Made by a program: the position numbers and the translations under genes
In this document: one piece after another, positions 33,089-43,284 of the stretch
Numbering within the stretch: the stretch's first letter is position 1
How the letters are laid out: each line of letters opens with the position of its first letter
Notes under the pieces: model-generated
What the model was told of the DNA's origin: nothing
The model's input: the letters and a program-made list of their open reading frames with translations, nothing else
The model's database searches: none
Source of the DNA: Nocardia transvalensis
GTDB lineage: Bacteria; Actinomycetota; Actinomycetes; Mycobacteriales; Mycobacteriaceae
Reading direction: 5' to 3'
Length of the DNA stretch: 64,000 bases
NCBI RefSeq assembly: GCF_015477765.1
Contig: NZ_JADLQQ010000010.1
Coordinates: forward strand, 124,001 to 188,000

Positions 33089-35551
33089 GTGGCGAAGCTG
33101 ACGTTGCCGCAACTCGAGCGGCACCTGTTCGGAGCTGCCGACATCCTCCGCGGCAAGATGGATGCCTCGGAGTTCAAGGAGTACATCTTCGGGATGTTGT
33201 TCCTGAAGCGGGCTTCCGACCAGTTCGACACGGTCCGCGAGGAACTCATCAAGAAGTGGGTGGCTCAGGGCAAGAGCCAGCAGGAAGCCGAACAGATGTC
33301 GGAGGTGCGCAGCCTCTACCGAGGCGACAAGTTCTACGTGCCCGAAAAGGCCCGCTGGCGGTTCATCAAGGACCACTCCCGCCAGAAGAACGTCGGTGAC
33401 ATGCTCAACAAGGCACTGGCCGCGCTGGAGCAGGAGAACGTCGAGGCCCTGGAAGGTGTCCTTGAGCACATCGACTTCACCCGTAAGGTTGGCCAGTCGA
33501 CCATCCCGGACAAGCGGTTGCAGCAGCTCATCGATCACTTCTCCCGGGTGCGGCTGCGCAACGAGGACTTCGAGTTCCCCGACCTGCTTGGCGCGGCCTA
33601 CGAATACCTGATCGCCCAGTTCGCCGACTCGGCTGGCAAGAAGGGCGGCGAGTTCTACACCCCGCGGGGTGTGGTCCGGATGATGGTCAGGCTCGTGAAG
33701 CCGCAGCCTGGCCATGCTGTCTACGACCCGTGTTCAGGCTCCGGCGGCATGCTCATCCACGCCAAGGAGTACATCGACGAACATGGCTTGGACTCCAGCG
33801 ACCTGACCCTGGCCGGGCAGGAGTACAACGGCGGCACCTGGGCCGTGTCGAAGATGAACATGATCCTCCACGGCGTACTCAACGCCAAGCTCGAGAACGA
33901 CGACACGCTGGCGGAGCCGAAACACGTCAAGAACGGTGAGCTCGAACGGTTCGACAGGGTCCTCACCAATCCACCGTTCTCACTGAACTACTCCTCCGCC
34001 GACATGAAGCACAAGGAGCGCTTCAAGCACGGTTACGCCCCCGAGACCGGCAAGAAGGCGGACCTCATGTTCGCCCAGCATGTGCTCGCCGTACTCACTC
34101 CCGACGGGATCGGCGCCACAGTCATGCCGCACGGCGTGCTCTTTCGCGGTGGCAAGGAGAAGGAGATCCGGGAACGCATCATCAAGGACGACCGCCTGGA
34201 AGCGGTGATCGGCCTAGCACCCAACCTGTTCTACGGCACCGGGATCCCCGCTTGCATCCTCGTGCTGCGCGGCACCGCCCCGCGCCCGGCGAACCGGCAA
34301 GGCAAGGTGCTGTTCATTAACGCCGATCGCGAGTTCACCCCCGGCCGGGCGCAGAACTACCTCGACCCGCAGCACGCCGAGAAGATCGTCGCAGCCTATG
34401 AGGAGTACTGCGCCGATGAGGAGTACTGCGGTATCCCTGGCTTCGCTCGGGTTGTGGACACCAAGGAACTGCGCGCGAATGACTTCAACCTCAACATCCG
34501 GCGCTACGTCGACAACACGCCCCCACCCGAGCCCCAAGATGTCCGCGCCCACCTCCACGGCGGCGTCCCCAAGGCAGAAATCGAGGCCAAGGCCGGGCTG
34601 TTCCGCGCGTTCGACATCGACCCGGCGACGCTGTTCGCCGAGCGGGACTCCGACTACTACGACTTCCTCCCCGAGGGATGGCAGGCGACCGCTGACCGAC
34701 TCCCTTCCCTCGCCGCCTCAGCCGAGGGGCGCTTGCACGAGGCGTTCTCCGATTGGTGGGTCCGGCATAGCAAGCGGCTGATCGAACTGCCCGACACGCG
34801 CAAGGTCATGGAAGTTCGGGCCGAGATCCTCGACTCCTTCGTCACGGAGCTCCATCCACTTGGCATTCTCGACCGTTTCGACGTCGCTGGCGTAGTCGCC
34901 GCTTGGTGGGGTGAGGCCCAGTACGACATCAAGACCCTCGGCCTCAACGGATTTGAGGGCGTCGTCGAGGGCTGGCTGACCACCATCGAATCGGCCTTCG
35001 AGCTGGACGAAGAGGAGCTTGAGTACTGGGACAAGCAGAAGGTCGCTGCCGAGAAGCGCAAGGCCCGCGACCATCGAGTCGTCCCGGCGCTCATCCCGGA
35101 CTACCTGGCCGAGCTTGAGGAGGCCGAAGCCGAGTACACCGAACTGAACGCCCAGTACAAGGCGGTGACCGCCAAGCCTTCTGAAGATGACGAGGAAACC
35201 GACGAGCCTGCCGAGGACCAGCTTTCAGAGGCCGAGCTCAAGGAGTTGAAGGCCCGTACGGCTGCCGCCAGGAAGAAGGTCAATGCATTGGAGGACCACT
35301 TCCTCCCACGCCTGCGGATGGCGATCGCCGCCCTCGACGACGACTCTCGCCGAGACCTGGTCCTTAACGTCCTCCGCTCGCAACTCACATCTCGTCTTGA
35401 ATCCCGTACGTCCGCCGCCCGCCGGCTCTGCGAGACGGCTTTCCGTACGTGGGCCGACAAGTATGCGGTGACCTTGCGCGACCTCGAAGCCGAGTTCGAA
35501 GCCGCCGCTGTCAAGCTGGATGCCTACCTCAAGGAGCTCGGTTATGCGTGA
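33089..35551 (+). CDS. hsdM: Type I restriction-modification methyltransferase subunit, extended
   Basis: An 820-residue adenine methyltransferase. Motif I, DPCSGSGGM, is near residue 212 (S-adenosylmethionine binding), and motif IV, NPPF, near 293 (catalytic). Upstream is the typical HsdM N-terminal helical domain. HsdM proteins are usually about 500 residues. This one has roughly 300 extra C-terminal residues that are acidic and coiled-coil in look (EEAEAEYTELNAQYKAVTA, ELKELKARTAAARKKVNAL). The GTG start at 33089 has a GAAAGG site. The 3' end overlaps hsdS by 8 bp. Confidence 0.93.
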   Translation: MAKLTLPQLERHLFGAADILRGKMDASEFKEYIFGMLFLKRASDQFDTVREELIKKWVAQGKSQQEAEQMSEVRSLYRGDKFYVPEKARWRFIKDHSRQKNVGDMLNKALAALEQENVEALEGVLEHIDFTRKVGQSTIPDKRLQQLIDHFSRVRLRNEDFEFPDLLGAAYEYLIAQFADSAGKKGGEFYTPRGVVRMMVRLVKPQPGHAVYDPCSGSGGMLIHAKEYIDEHGLDSSDLTLAGQEYNGGTWAVSKMNMILHGVLNAKLENDDTLAEPKHVKNGELERFDRVLTNPPFSLNYSSADMKHKERFKHGYAPETGKKADLMFAQHVLAVLTPDGIGATVMPHGVLFRGGKEKEIRERIIKDDRLEAVIGLAPNLFYGTGIPACILVLRGTAPRPANRQGKVLFINADREFTPGRAQNYLDPQHAEKIVAAYEEYCADEEYCGIPGFARVVDTKELRANDFNLNIRRYVDNTPPPEPQDVRAHLHGGVPKAEIEAKAGLFRAFDIDPATLFAERDSDYYDFLPEGWQATADRLPSLAASAEGRLHEAFSDWWVRHSKRLIELPDTRKVMEVRAEILDSFVTELHPLGILDRFDVAGVVAAWWGEAQYDIKTLGLNGFEGVVEGWLTTIESAFELDEEELEYWDKQKVAAEKRKARDHRVVPALIPDYLAELEEAEAEYTELNAQYKAVTAKPSEDDEETDEPAEDQLSEAELKELKARTAAARKKVNALEDHFLPRLRMAIAALDDDSRRDLVLNVLRSQLTSRLESRTSAARRLCETAFRTWADKYAVTLRDLEAEFEAAAVKLDAYLKELGYA

Positions 35552-36809
35552 GCTTCCTTCTGGCTGGACGCGAGTAGCGCTGACGGATTTGGTGGAGTCC
35601 GCCACCGACGGACCGTTTGGATCGAACCTGAAGACCGAGCACTACGTTGAGGTACCTGGGGTCCGGGTTGTGCGGTTGCAGAACATCGGTTCTGGAACCT
35701 TCGACGATTCGGATCATGCGTATGTGTCTGAGCGTCACGCACGGGTGCTTTCTCGTCATGAGGTACGAGGCGGCGATCTTCTAGTCGCTTCGCTGGGTGA
35801 TGAAAATCACCCGGTTGCGCGTGCTTGTACCTATCCCTCGCATCTACCCCCTGGAATCGTCAAGGCAGACTGCTTTAGAATTAGAGTCAAGCACGAACTT
35901 GTCTTGGCGCCGTTTATGCAATTAGTTCTAAATAGCTACTCAGGTCGCAAAGGGTTGGCTGGAAGGTTTCAGGGGGTTACCCGCGACCGAATAAATCTTA
36001 CTTCACTGCTGGGCTGGACTATCACCATCCCACCGATTAAGGTGCAGCGGCGAATCGCAGATATTATCGGCGCTCTGGATTTCAGAATTTCTAGCGTTGA
36101 TCTCGTAATCAATAAGCAGCTCAAGGCTCTCGATGGGCTTACAAGCGCCCTGCTCGCCGAAGACGCAGCCGTGGTCGATCCGGTACGTTTGGGTGATGCG
36201 CTTATAGATATCGAAGCGGGTTGGAGCCCACTGTGTGAGGAGATTCCTCCCCCTCCTGGGAAGTGGGGCGTCCTCAAGGTTAGTGCCGTCACATCGGGAG
36301 CTTATGTACCATCGGAATCGAAAATTCTCCTCCCTGGGATGCGGCCACGACCAGAACTTGAGGTTCATCCCGGCGACCTCATTCTCTGCCGAGCAAATGG
36401 GGTCAAAAGCCTCGTGGGCGTAGCTGCTTTGGTTAGAGACACGCCATCCAAGCTTATGCTGTCCGATAAGCTGATGCGCCTCGTTGTCGACAGATCAGTC
36501 GTAAACAACGCATACCTGGAACTGGCGCTCGCGTCCGCGGACGTTCGGCGGCAGATCGACGCAGCCACAAGTGGAAGCAGCGGCCAGAATAATATATCTC
36601 AGGGTTTCGTCAGGGCTCTCAGGGTCCGTTTTCCTTCTCTTTCTCGGCAAGGTCGAGTGGTTGCATGTAACGAAGCGGGACGGAGTGTAGTTAATGCCCT
36701 GAAAGCGGAACGCGGCAAACTACTCACCCTCAAACAAGGTTTAATGGAGAATCTGCTGACCGGGCGTGTCAGAGTGCCGGAGGCTGAAGCTGCCCTGGAG
36801 GACCTTTGA
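35544..36809 (+). CDS. hsdS: Type I restriction-modification specificity subunit
   Basis: A 421-residue protein with two target recognition parts and helical linkers (PPIKVQRRIADIIGALDFRI in the middle, ALKAERGKLLTLKQGLMENLL at the end), the standard HsdS plan. ATG 35544 lies inside the end of hsdM. GC content and codon use drop in the recognition parts (about 35860-36230 and 36430-36650, with many TTA, AAT and AGA codons) compared with hsdM and hsdR, as expected for frequently exchanged specificity domains. The recognition sequence cannot be read from this. Confidence 0.9.
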   Translation: MRELPSGWTRVALTDLVESATDGPFGSNLKTEHYVEVPGVRVVRLQNIGSGTFDDSDHAYVSERHARVLSRHEVRGGDLLVASLGDENHPVARACTYPSHLPPGIVKADCFRIRVKHELVLAPFMQLVLNSYSGRKGLAGRFQGVTRDRINLTSLLGWTITIPPIKVQRRIADIIGALDFRISSVDLVINKQLKALDGLTSALLAEDAAVVDPVRLGDALIDIEAGWSPLCEEIPPPPGKWGVLKVSAVTSGAYVPSESKILLPGMRPRPELEVHPGDLILCRANGVKSLVGVAALVRDTPSKLMLSDKLMRLVVDRSVVNNAYLELALASADVRRQIDAATSGSSGQNNISQGFVRALRVRFPSLSRQGRVVACNEAGRSVVNALKAERGKLLTLKQGLMENLLTGRVRVPEAEAALEDL

Positions 36810-36890
36810 TTCTGGGATAGCAAACGCTGCCCAAGATGAGTGAGATTTCGTGTTGATGTTATTCATGGATCTGCTAAGGAGAGCTGGCCG

Positions 36891-39800
36891 ATGACCGACT
36901 ACGAGTACACCCTTGTCGAGCGGCCGTTGATCGAGCAGCTGGAGGGCATGGGCTGGCAGCACCTTGCGGGCGCTCGAAACGGGGACGTCGTGCCGATGTT
37001 CCCCGGATTGTCGGCACGGCGGTCTTTTGACGAACTAATCCTTGAGGGCAAACTTAGGGAAGCGATCAAGCGGATCAACGGGGATTGGCTGGACGATCTG
37101 AAGATCAGCCAGGCGCTCAACGCCCTGACCCGTGTGCCAGCGGCCGACCTACTGGAAGCCAACAAGCAGGTCACCGAGCTGCTGATCAACGGCATTCCGA
37201 TTGAGGACCCGACGAGCGGCAAGTCCCGGATCGTCCACTATATCGACTGGCGGTACGGCAACAACGAGTACACCGCCATCAACCAGTTCCGTGTGGACAT
37301 CCCGGGAACCGGTGGGAAACAGCAGATCATCCCGGACGTCGTCCTCTTCGTGAACGGCATCCCACTGGTGGTCATCGAATGCAAAAAGACCACCGAAAGC
37401 AACCTGAACGTCGCGGTCAACCAGATCCGCCGGTACTGCGACAGCGGTACCGGAAACCCAAAGCTGTTCCATCCGGTCCAGCTCACTGTGGTCACCAGCG
37501 GCGAGGACGCCAAGCTCGGCACCTTTACCGCCAAGATGGAGCACTACGTGCCCTGGCGCGACCCTTACCCGCTGACCAAGGCACAGCTCGCCGAGAAGCT
37601 GGAGAAGGGCGAAGAGCAGCTGAGCAGGCAGGAGATCCTGGTCGCGGGCGCGCTGAAGCCGACCAACCTGCTCAATATCGTCCACAACTTCGTCACCTTC
37701 ATGACCACCGACGAGGGTGTCACAGTGAAGGTGGCACCGCGCTACCAGCAGTTCCGCGCGGTGGAGCGGACCGTGCACCGGTTGCTGCACGGAAAACCCG
37801 GCCACAAGGGCGGGATCATCTGGCACACCCAGGGGTCAGGCAAGAGCCTGACCATGTCCTTCCTGGTCCGGCGACTGCGCTCGATCCCGAAGCTGGCGCA
37901 CTACAAGGTTGTTGTCGTCACCGACCGAACTCACCTGCAGAACCAGCTCAGCGAGAAGATGCAGCTCAGTAACGAGAAGCTGGACGTCGCCAAGAGTAGC
38001 GCCCGTGCCAAGACCCTGCTCGGACGTAAAGGGCCTGGTCTGGTCTTCGTCATGATCCAGAAGAACCAGAGCGGCGTGCCCCAGGACAGGCTGGAACTGG
38101 GCGAGGTCAACCCCGACGAATCGATCATCGTGCTGATCGACGAGGTGCACCGCTCGCACACTGCCCGGCTGGGAGCCAATCTCCGGCAGGCGCTGCCGAA
38201 CGCGGCCAGGATCGGCTTCACCGGCACCCCAATCATGACCCGAAAGGGCCTGCGCAAGACCAGCGTTGAGCTTTTCGGTCCGTTTATCGATACCTACCGA
38301 CTGCGCGAAGCCGAAGATGACGAGGTCATCGTGCCGATTCTCTACGAGGGCTTCAAGATCAAGGCTGCGCTCCGGGACGGTCAGGACATGGATGAACTCT
38401 TCGAGGAAGAGTTCGAGGACCTGACCGACGAGGAGCGACAGCAGCTCCAACAGCGGTGGGCTACCAAGGGCAACGTGTCAGCGGCACAGAAGCTGGTGGA
38501 TGTCAAAGCGAAGCACATGCTCCGGCACTATGTGGACAAGGTGCTGCCCGAGGGTTTCAAGGCGCAAGTCGTTGCGCACGACCGGGAGACCACCGTCCGC
38601 TATCGGGAAGCACTCATGGCCGCCCGCGATGAGCTGGTGCGCGACATCGAGAAGTTGCCGCCGCACCTGTTGACTCGGAGCCTGGACGAACTCAAACCAC
38701 GACAAGTGCAGCTTGTCAAAGCGCACAAGCAGCTCGATCTCCTGAAGAGGATGGACTTCGTGCCGGTGATCTCTAAAGGGGACTCCGAGCATGAAGAGCG
38801 CTACTCCGAATGGACCGACGAGGCCAAGCAGAAACTCCGAATCGACGGATTCACCCAGCCCTTCGGGGAAAACGACATCGCCTTCGTCATCGTCAAGTCG
38901 ATGCTGCTCACAGGCTTCGACGCACCGATCGAGCAAGTGATGTACCTCGACCGCAGGTTGGAGATGCACGATCTACTCCAGGCGGTCGCGCGGGTGAATC
39001 GAACAGCGGACGGCAAGCTCTATGGTTATGTGGTCGATTATCGCGGCGTGGCGCAGAGTCTCGTGGATGCGCTGCGAATCTATGCCGACGAGGAGTTCGA
39101 GACCGGCGAGAGCGACGACGTCGCCAATGCACTCCGCAATCTTGCGTCGGAGATCTCCAAACTAGACCCGCAACAGCAGCGACTTCGGTTGATGTTCCAA
39201 GATCACACAGACATCGAAGGCTGCGTCCAAGAACTGGCTGACGCTCAACTGCGGGACCGATTCAGCATAGAACTTACCCGTTTTGCCCGGACCATCAACA
39301 CTGTCCTGCCGGATCCAGCAGCGATGCCGTACTTGGAAGACGTCAAGCGGTTCTCGGTGATCAGGTTGACCGCGAACCGGCGGTACCGGATCGACAGCGG
39401 CGAGTTCGATCCTGGCGCATACGGCCAAAAGATCAAGCTGCTCATCGATGAGCACATCACCTCACTCGGCATCGAGCAGCAGCTTCCTCCGATCGCGCTG
39501 ACCGCTGACAACTTCGCCACCAAAGTGGAGGCGATGACCGGCGGTTCTCGGGCCAAGGCATCGGAGATGGAGCATGCCCTGCGCCACCACATCACCGTCC
39601 ACGCTGGCCAGGATCCAGCCCGCTACCAACTCCTCAGCGAGCGCCTGGAACAAATTCTCACCGAACTCAAGGACGACTGGGATGCCCAGCTCTCGGCTTT
39701 CAGGGATCTTGTGACCGATGTGGTAGACGACCATCGGGACAACCCGCACGACTTCAGCGCGGCCGAGTTCGCCGTCTACGGCCTACTCGTCCAGGAATTG

Positions 39801-40049
39801 GCAACCTCGGACGAGGACATCCACGACCACCGTTTCGTCGATGCTGCCCGTGAGATCGTGGCGTTGGCGAGCCGCACCATCCACCGCCGCGATTTCTGGA
39901 CCAAGCGCTCCGACGTCGCCGACTTCCGCAGCGAGATCTTCGAGATCCTGGCTATGAGCGATCTTGGTGAACTCGAACACCTGGAACTTGTCGCGGACAA
40001 GACACGCGACATCGTCAAAGACAACAGTGCGACAATCCCCAGGGCATAG
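36891..40049 (+). CDS. hsdR: Type I restriction endonuclease subunit
   Basis: A 1052-residue protein. The N-terminal nuclease core has PDVVLFVNGIPLVVIECKK (D...ExK, residues about 148-166). A helicase-type motor follows with Walker A HTQGSGKSLTM near 311 and motif II LIDEVHRSH near 416, further motifs FTGTPI and AVARVNRT, and a C-terminal helical region. It cuts DNA at a distance from the target after translocation. ATG 36891 is preferred to the upstream 36840 because of GGAGAGCTGGCCG in front. It completes the HsdM-HsdS-HsdR set, so the system looks functional. Confidence 0.92.
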   Translation: MTDYEYTLVERPLIEQLEGMGWQHLAGARNGDVVPMFPGLSARRSFDELILEGKLREAIKRINGDWLDDLKISQALNALTRVPAADLLEANKQVTELLINGIPIEDPTSGKSRIVHYIDWRYGNNEYTAINQFRVDIPGTGGKQQIIPDVVLFVNGIPLVVIECKKTTESNLNVAVNQIRRYCDSGTGNPKLFHPVQLTVVTSGEDAKLGTFTAKMEHYVPWRDPYPLTKAQLAEKLEKGEEQLSRQEILVAGALKPTNLLNIVHNFVTFMTTDEGVTVKVAPRYQQFRAVERTVHRLLHGKPGHKGGIIWHTQGSGKSLTMSFLVRRLRSIPKLAHYKVVVVTDRTHLQNQLSEKMQLSNEKLDVAKSSARAKTLLGRKGPGLVFVMIQKNQSGVPQDRLELGEVNPDESIIVLIDEVHRSHTARLGANLRQALPNAARIGFTGTPIMTRKGLRKTSVELFGPFIDTYRLREAEDDEVIVPILYEGFKIKAALRDGQDMDELFEEEFEDLTDEERQQLQQRWATKGNVSAAQKLVDVKAKHMLRHYVDKVLPEGFKAQVVAHDRETTVRYREALMAARDELVRDIEKLPPHLLTRSLDELKPRQVQLVKAHKQLDLLKRMDFVPVISKGDSEHEERYSEWTDEAKQKLRIDGFTQPFGENDIAFVIVKSMLLTGFDAPIEQVMYLDRRLEMHDLLQAVARVNRTADGKLYGYVVDYRGVAQSLVDALRIYADEEFETGESDDVANALRNLASEISKLDPQQQRLRLMFQDHTDIEGCVQELADAQLRDRFSIELTRFARTINTVLPDPAAMPYLEDVKRFSVIRLTANRRYRIDSGEFDPGAYGQKIKLLIDEHITSLGIEQQLPPIALTADNFATKVEAMTGGSRAKASEMEHALRHHITVHAGQDPARYQLLSERLEQILTELKDDWDAQLSAFRDLVTDVVDDHRDNPHDFSAAEFAVYGLLVQELATSDEDIHDHRFVDAAREIVALASRTIHRRDFWTKRSDVADFRSEIFEILAMSDLGELEHLELVADKTRDIVKDNSATIPRA

Positions 40050-40070
40050 TAGCGGCATGGCGGTGAACCC

Positions 40071-40775
40071 GTGATTGAGTTCCCCGGAGCCCTGCAGGTG
40101 GGCGACCTGAAGGTTGCCGTCTCGGTGAGTGACCGTCGCAAGAGCGTCCGTCTCACCGTCGAACGTGACGCCTCGGTCACCGCTGTTGTGCCACCGGAGA
40201 TCTGCACCGCCGAACTGACCAAGCTTGTGGAAGCCAAACGCCCGTGGCTGTACCGCAAGCTTGCCGAAAAGCGGGAGTTCGGCGAGGCCCCACCAGAGAA
40301 GGCGCTTGTCTCCGGCGAAGGCTTCCGCTATCTGGGCCGCTCCTACCGGCTTCGAACCGTGCCCGCAGGTGAGGTCCGGTTGATCCGAGGCCGGCTGGAG
40401 CTGCCTGAAGGCGGTGGCGTCAGGGAACTGGTGAGCTGGTATAGCCGGGTCGGCCACCCATGGCTCACCAGACGAAGCAGGCCATGGGCGGCACGGATGG
40501 GCGTCGAGTTCACCGGGCTGCGAGTGCGTCCGCTTGGCTACCGTTGGGGCTCATGCTCCAGGGATGGTCAGGTCAATATCCACTGGGCCACCATGCAACT
40601 CCCGCCTAGCCTGGTGGACTACGTCCTCGTGCATGAGTTGGCACACCTCAAGCGCCCTGACCATAGTGCCGAGTTCTGGCGCATCGTCGAGCAGGCTCTA
40701 CCGGGCTGCGAAGACTTCCGGGAGCGCCTCCGCCGCGCTGGGGATGGCCTCTGGTTGCCAGAAACCGGGCGATAG
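40071..40775 (+). CDS. YgjP-like metallopeptidase (DUF45) linked to the type I system
   Basis: A 234-residue protein of the YgjP/DUF45 family. The zinc motif HELAHLKRPDH is near residue 185, preceded by the conserved LGYRWGSCSRDGQVNIHWA strand region. Such genes are very often directly downstream of hsdR in type I loci, as here (22 bp). The role is not established; turnover of restriction subunits has been suggested for other proteases. GTG start at 40071. Confidence 0.85.
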   Translation: MIEFPGALQVGDLKVAVSVSDRRKSVRLTVERDASVTAVVPPEICTAELTKLVEAKRPWLYRKLAEKREFGEAPPEKALVSGEGFRYLGRSYRLRTVPAGEVRLIRGRLELPEGGGVRELVSWYSRVGHPWLTRRSRPWAARMGVEFTGLRVRPLGYRWGSCSRDGQVNIHWATMQLPPSLVDYVLVHELAHLKRPDHSAEFWRIVEQALPGCEDFRERLRRAGDGLWLPETGR

Positions 40776-41125
40776 GCTCGCCCTTAGCGGAAGCCGCTGA
40801 TAGCGTCTGCGCGCGTACTCGATCAGATCTATCCAGGAGGTAGCGCGGGTTCGAGCCTTCGGACCGCTGCCCGCACAAAGTTCAAAGCGAACACGCCGCC
40901 GAGCCGAAATACCAACAGCGTCCCCGGACACCCAATCCCGGAATGCTCCGAGCACCTCTGGGGAAGATTTTCTAGCGCCAACACCTCCGCTGCTCAAGCA
41001 ATGCTGTCGGCCTACCTGCGGATTTTCACGAACGCCAACAACACTGCAGCACTGTCGCGACCACCGCATCCGTCCTTGTGGGATGTTCAATCGGCAACGA
41101 ACTGTCATCGTTCCCTGCCGCGGGG
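40776..41125. other. Intergenic between restriction operon and cassette C
   Basis: 350 bp between convergent operons. No gene or strong hairpin recognised. It separates the defence locus from cassette C. Confidence 0.4.
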
Positions 41126-42142
41126 TTACGTTCGGGCAATGTCATCCAGGGAGAGGTCGTCTGCCGTCGGGAGCAGCGCGCGGTAGCCGGGTGTCGGCCG
41201 GTAGGTCGCCCACGCCACCGGGCGGCGGGTGGCGGTGTAGGTGTCGAGTGCCGCGGTGATGGTGTCGGCGCGGCGCAGGCACCTGGCGAGAACGATGGCG
41301 TCCTCGATGGCGGATGTGGCGCCGCGTGCTGTCGCCGGTGAGACCGCGTGGGCGGCATCGCCGGTGAGCACTGTGTCCGTGTTGTGCCAGATTCCGCGGG
41401 GATCCAGTTCGTAGATGGCGATTTGATCGCTCATTTCGGAGATGTCGACGATCTCGGCGACAGACGGCGATCGCAGCGGATGGAGCAGTTGGGTGCGGTC
41501 GATGATGTCGGTTGGAGCATCGGCATCGTGTCGGCTGAACCAGAACGATCCATCTCGGTCATCGCCGACGTAACCGACGACACCGCGGGGACTGATCCAG
41601 AAATGCAGCACGTGCCTCGGCAGCCCAGGCGCCGGTTTGGGGTGGTGGCCGTACAGGATGACCTGTCCGGCGAAGCTCAACGGTGTCGTATTTCCGAGCA
41701 GACGCCTGGTTTCCGAGCGTGCGCCGTCGGCGCCGACAACGAGATCGGCGTTTACCTCGCCTGCGGTGACAGCGGTGTCGAAGTGGCAGCGGACATTCAC
41801 CTGATCGAGACGATCACGCAGTATCGACAGCAGATCTCGTCGCCAGACATGTGTACTCGACCAGCGATGGCTGGGCTCATACCGGGAAAACCTGTCCTCC
41901 TGCCCCGTCACAGTGTTCACCATGCGCGCCTCGACGACCGGGAAACCGACAGCTCGCACTCGCTCGCCGACTCCGACCTGATCGAGTGCTGTCATCGCCG
42001 ACGGGCCCAGGGTCACCCACCCGTGGTGTTCGGTTGTCCGGCCCGTTGCTTCGTAGACCTCCACCTCGGCGCCGATCTCGGCCAAAGCCGCTGCGGCAGT
42101 GGCTCCGGCGATGCCGCCACCGATGACCGCCGCATGCATCAT
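41126..42142 (-). CDS. FAD-dependent monooxygenase (cassette C)
   Basis: A 338-residue flavin enzyme of the p-hydroxybenzoate hydroxylase type. It has the N-terminal dinucleotide motif GGGIAGA (residues 8-14), the middle motif VVGADGARS (about 135) and the GD motif LTGDAAHAVSP (about 260). It lacks a long C-terminal thioredoxin-like domain. It adds oxygen to a small, probably cyclic or lipophilic, substrate using NAD(P)H. ATG 42142 overlaps the membrane-protein stop (ATGA), so translation is coupled. It is the variable terminal enzyme of cassette C, in the place of the P450 in A and the methyltransferase in B. Confidence 0.85.
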   Translation of the reverse strand: MMHAAVIGGGIAGATAAAALAEIGAEVEVYEATGRTTEHHGWVTLGPSAMTALDQVGVGERVRAVGFPVVEARMVNTVTGQEDRFSRYEPSHRWSSTHVWRRDLLSILRDRLDQVNVRCHFDTAVTAGEVNADLVVGADGARSETRRLLGNTTPLSFAGQVILYGHHPKPAPGLPRHVLHFWISPRGVVGYVGDDRDGSFWFSRHDADAPTDIIDRTQLLHPLRSPSVAEIVDISEMSDQIAIYELDPRGIWHNTDTVLTGDAAHAVSPATARGATSAIEDAIVLARCLRRADTITAALDTYTATRRPVAWATYRPTPGYRALLPTADDLSLDDIART

Positions 42143-43284
42143 CGGGCTCCGTTCGCACTGACCTTCAGAGCGCGGGAGAGAGTGATGAGTTCGCCGACAT
42201 CGGCATCGAGTCCGGGTGTGGGCGGCGACGCGATCGCCACGGCGGCTTCGCTGTCGGCTTCCCCCGCGGCCCGCAGGTCGAAGGCGGCGGCGAGTTGGTC
42301 GGCCAGCGCCGCGGAGACGAGACCGTCACTACGAACCTTGGCGATGTACGGGCTGATGCGCACCAGGCCGTCGCGGCATTCGATGACCCGGCGGTAGAAG
42401 CGGCGGTGCACGTTTCGCAGACTCATCCGATCGCGCCATCGGCTGGCGGGGACCCGGTCGAGCAGGTCCTCGGGAAATGCGGTCTGTAGCAGGTTCCACA
42501 AGGGATAGAGTTGATCGTACGCGCGGCGGTGTTTCCACCAAATCCGCCAGCTCGCGGCTCGCATGGCAACGGTGGGGTAGCACAACCCGACCAGCAGCAG
42601 CAGTGAGCCGACGTAATAGACGACAGTGACAGACTTGGCTAGGACACCAGGAACGGTGTTGGTGGTATAGCCGAGGATGTCCACCACTATGTAGAAGGAG
42701 CCGGAGAGAACGGTTCCGGCCATGCCGAATGACGCGAGGCTCAGGCCTCGGGCCAAGCGAGGCCCAGCGTGGCGAATGCAGCGGCGGGTCCAGACCAGCG
42801 CGACCACATAACACGCCGTCCCGGTGAGGTTGGTGATCATATGGAAGGCCGCAACGGTGGGCAGCGTGGTGGACCTGTACGATGCCGTCGCGGGGGTGAG
42901 CAGAACCAACACTGTCAAGACCGCGATGACCGAGACAAGGACCAGAGCATACCGTCGAGCCCAGACACCGGCAGTATGTGAATCCCGCGTAACGAACAAG
43001 GCGAAACAAATCAAGCAATAATCGCCGATGAGAGCAAGGCAATACACAAGCAAGAAGTTGCCCAATGAGGTCAAACCCAGCAGGTTGACCGAATGACCGG
43101 ACGCCCAAACGAACAATGGCTGCAAAGCGACTGCCGCGAACAAGCCTGTCATCCAGCGCATTCGTATGTTCCAGGGTGTGCGCAGGGTTTGATAGACAAC
43201 CCAAACCAGCCCTAATGCCCAGCCGATCATGGAAACAATCCGCAAATTGTGCACGATGGACTGCAACACGGCATCTATGGTCAT
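42139..43284 (-). CDS. Multi-TM membrane protein, MAB_1171c/DUF6545-like (cassette C)
   Basis: A 381-residue protein with about seven TM segments (residues 10-255) and the shared soluble tail: AYDQLYPLWNLLQTAFPEDLL, then RRFYRRVIECRDGLVRISPY, matching the A and B proteins. ATG 43284 overlaps the protease stop (ATGA). The GTG at 43290 is possible, but the ATGA coupling matches the other cassettes. The stop overlaps the FAD enzyme start. Membrane location is clear; function in sensing or transport is inferred. Confidence 0.7.
   Translation of the reverse strand: MTIDAVLQSIVHNLRIVSMIGWALGLVWVVYQTLRTPWNIRMRWMTGLFAAVALQPLFVWASGHSVNLLGLTSLGNFLLVYCLALIGDYCLICFALFVTRDSHTAGVWARRYALVLVSVIAVLTVLVLLTPATASYRSTTLPTVAAFHMITNLTGTACYVVALVWTRRCIRHAGPRLARGLSLASFGMAGTVLSGSFYIVVDILGYTTNTVPGVLAKSVTVVYYVGSLLLLVGLCYPTVAMRAASWRIWWKHRRAYDQLYPLWNLLQTAFPEDLLDRVPASRWRDRMSLRNVHRRFYRRVIECRDGLVRISPYIAKVRSDGLVSAALADQLAAAFDLRAAGEADSEAAVAIASPPTPGLDADVGELITLSRALKVSANGAR

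Noticed and set aside
40071..40775. Metalloprotease considered as a fourth ImmA-like cassette member
   Set aside because: Its motif and fold region (WGSCSRDGQVNIHWA, HELAHLKRPDH) are those of the YgjP/DUF45 family and it follows hsdR, so it is unrelated to the cassettes.
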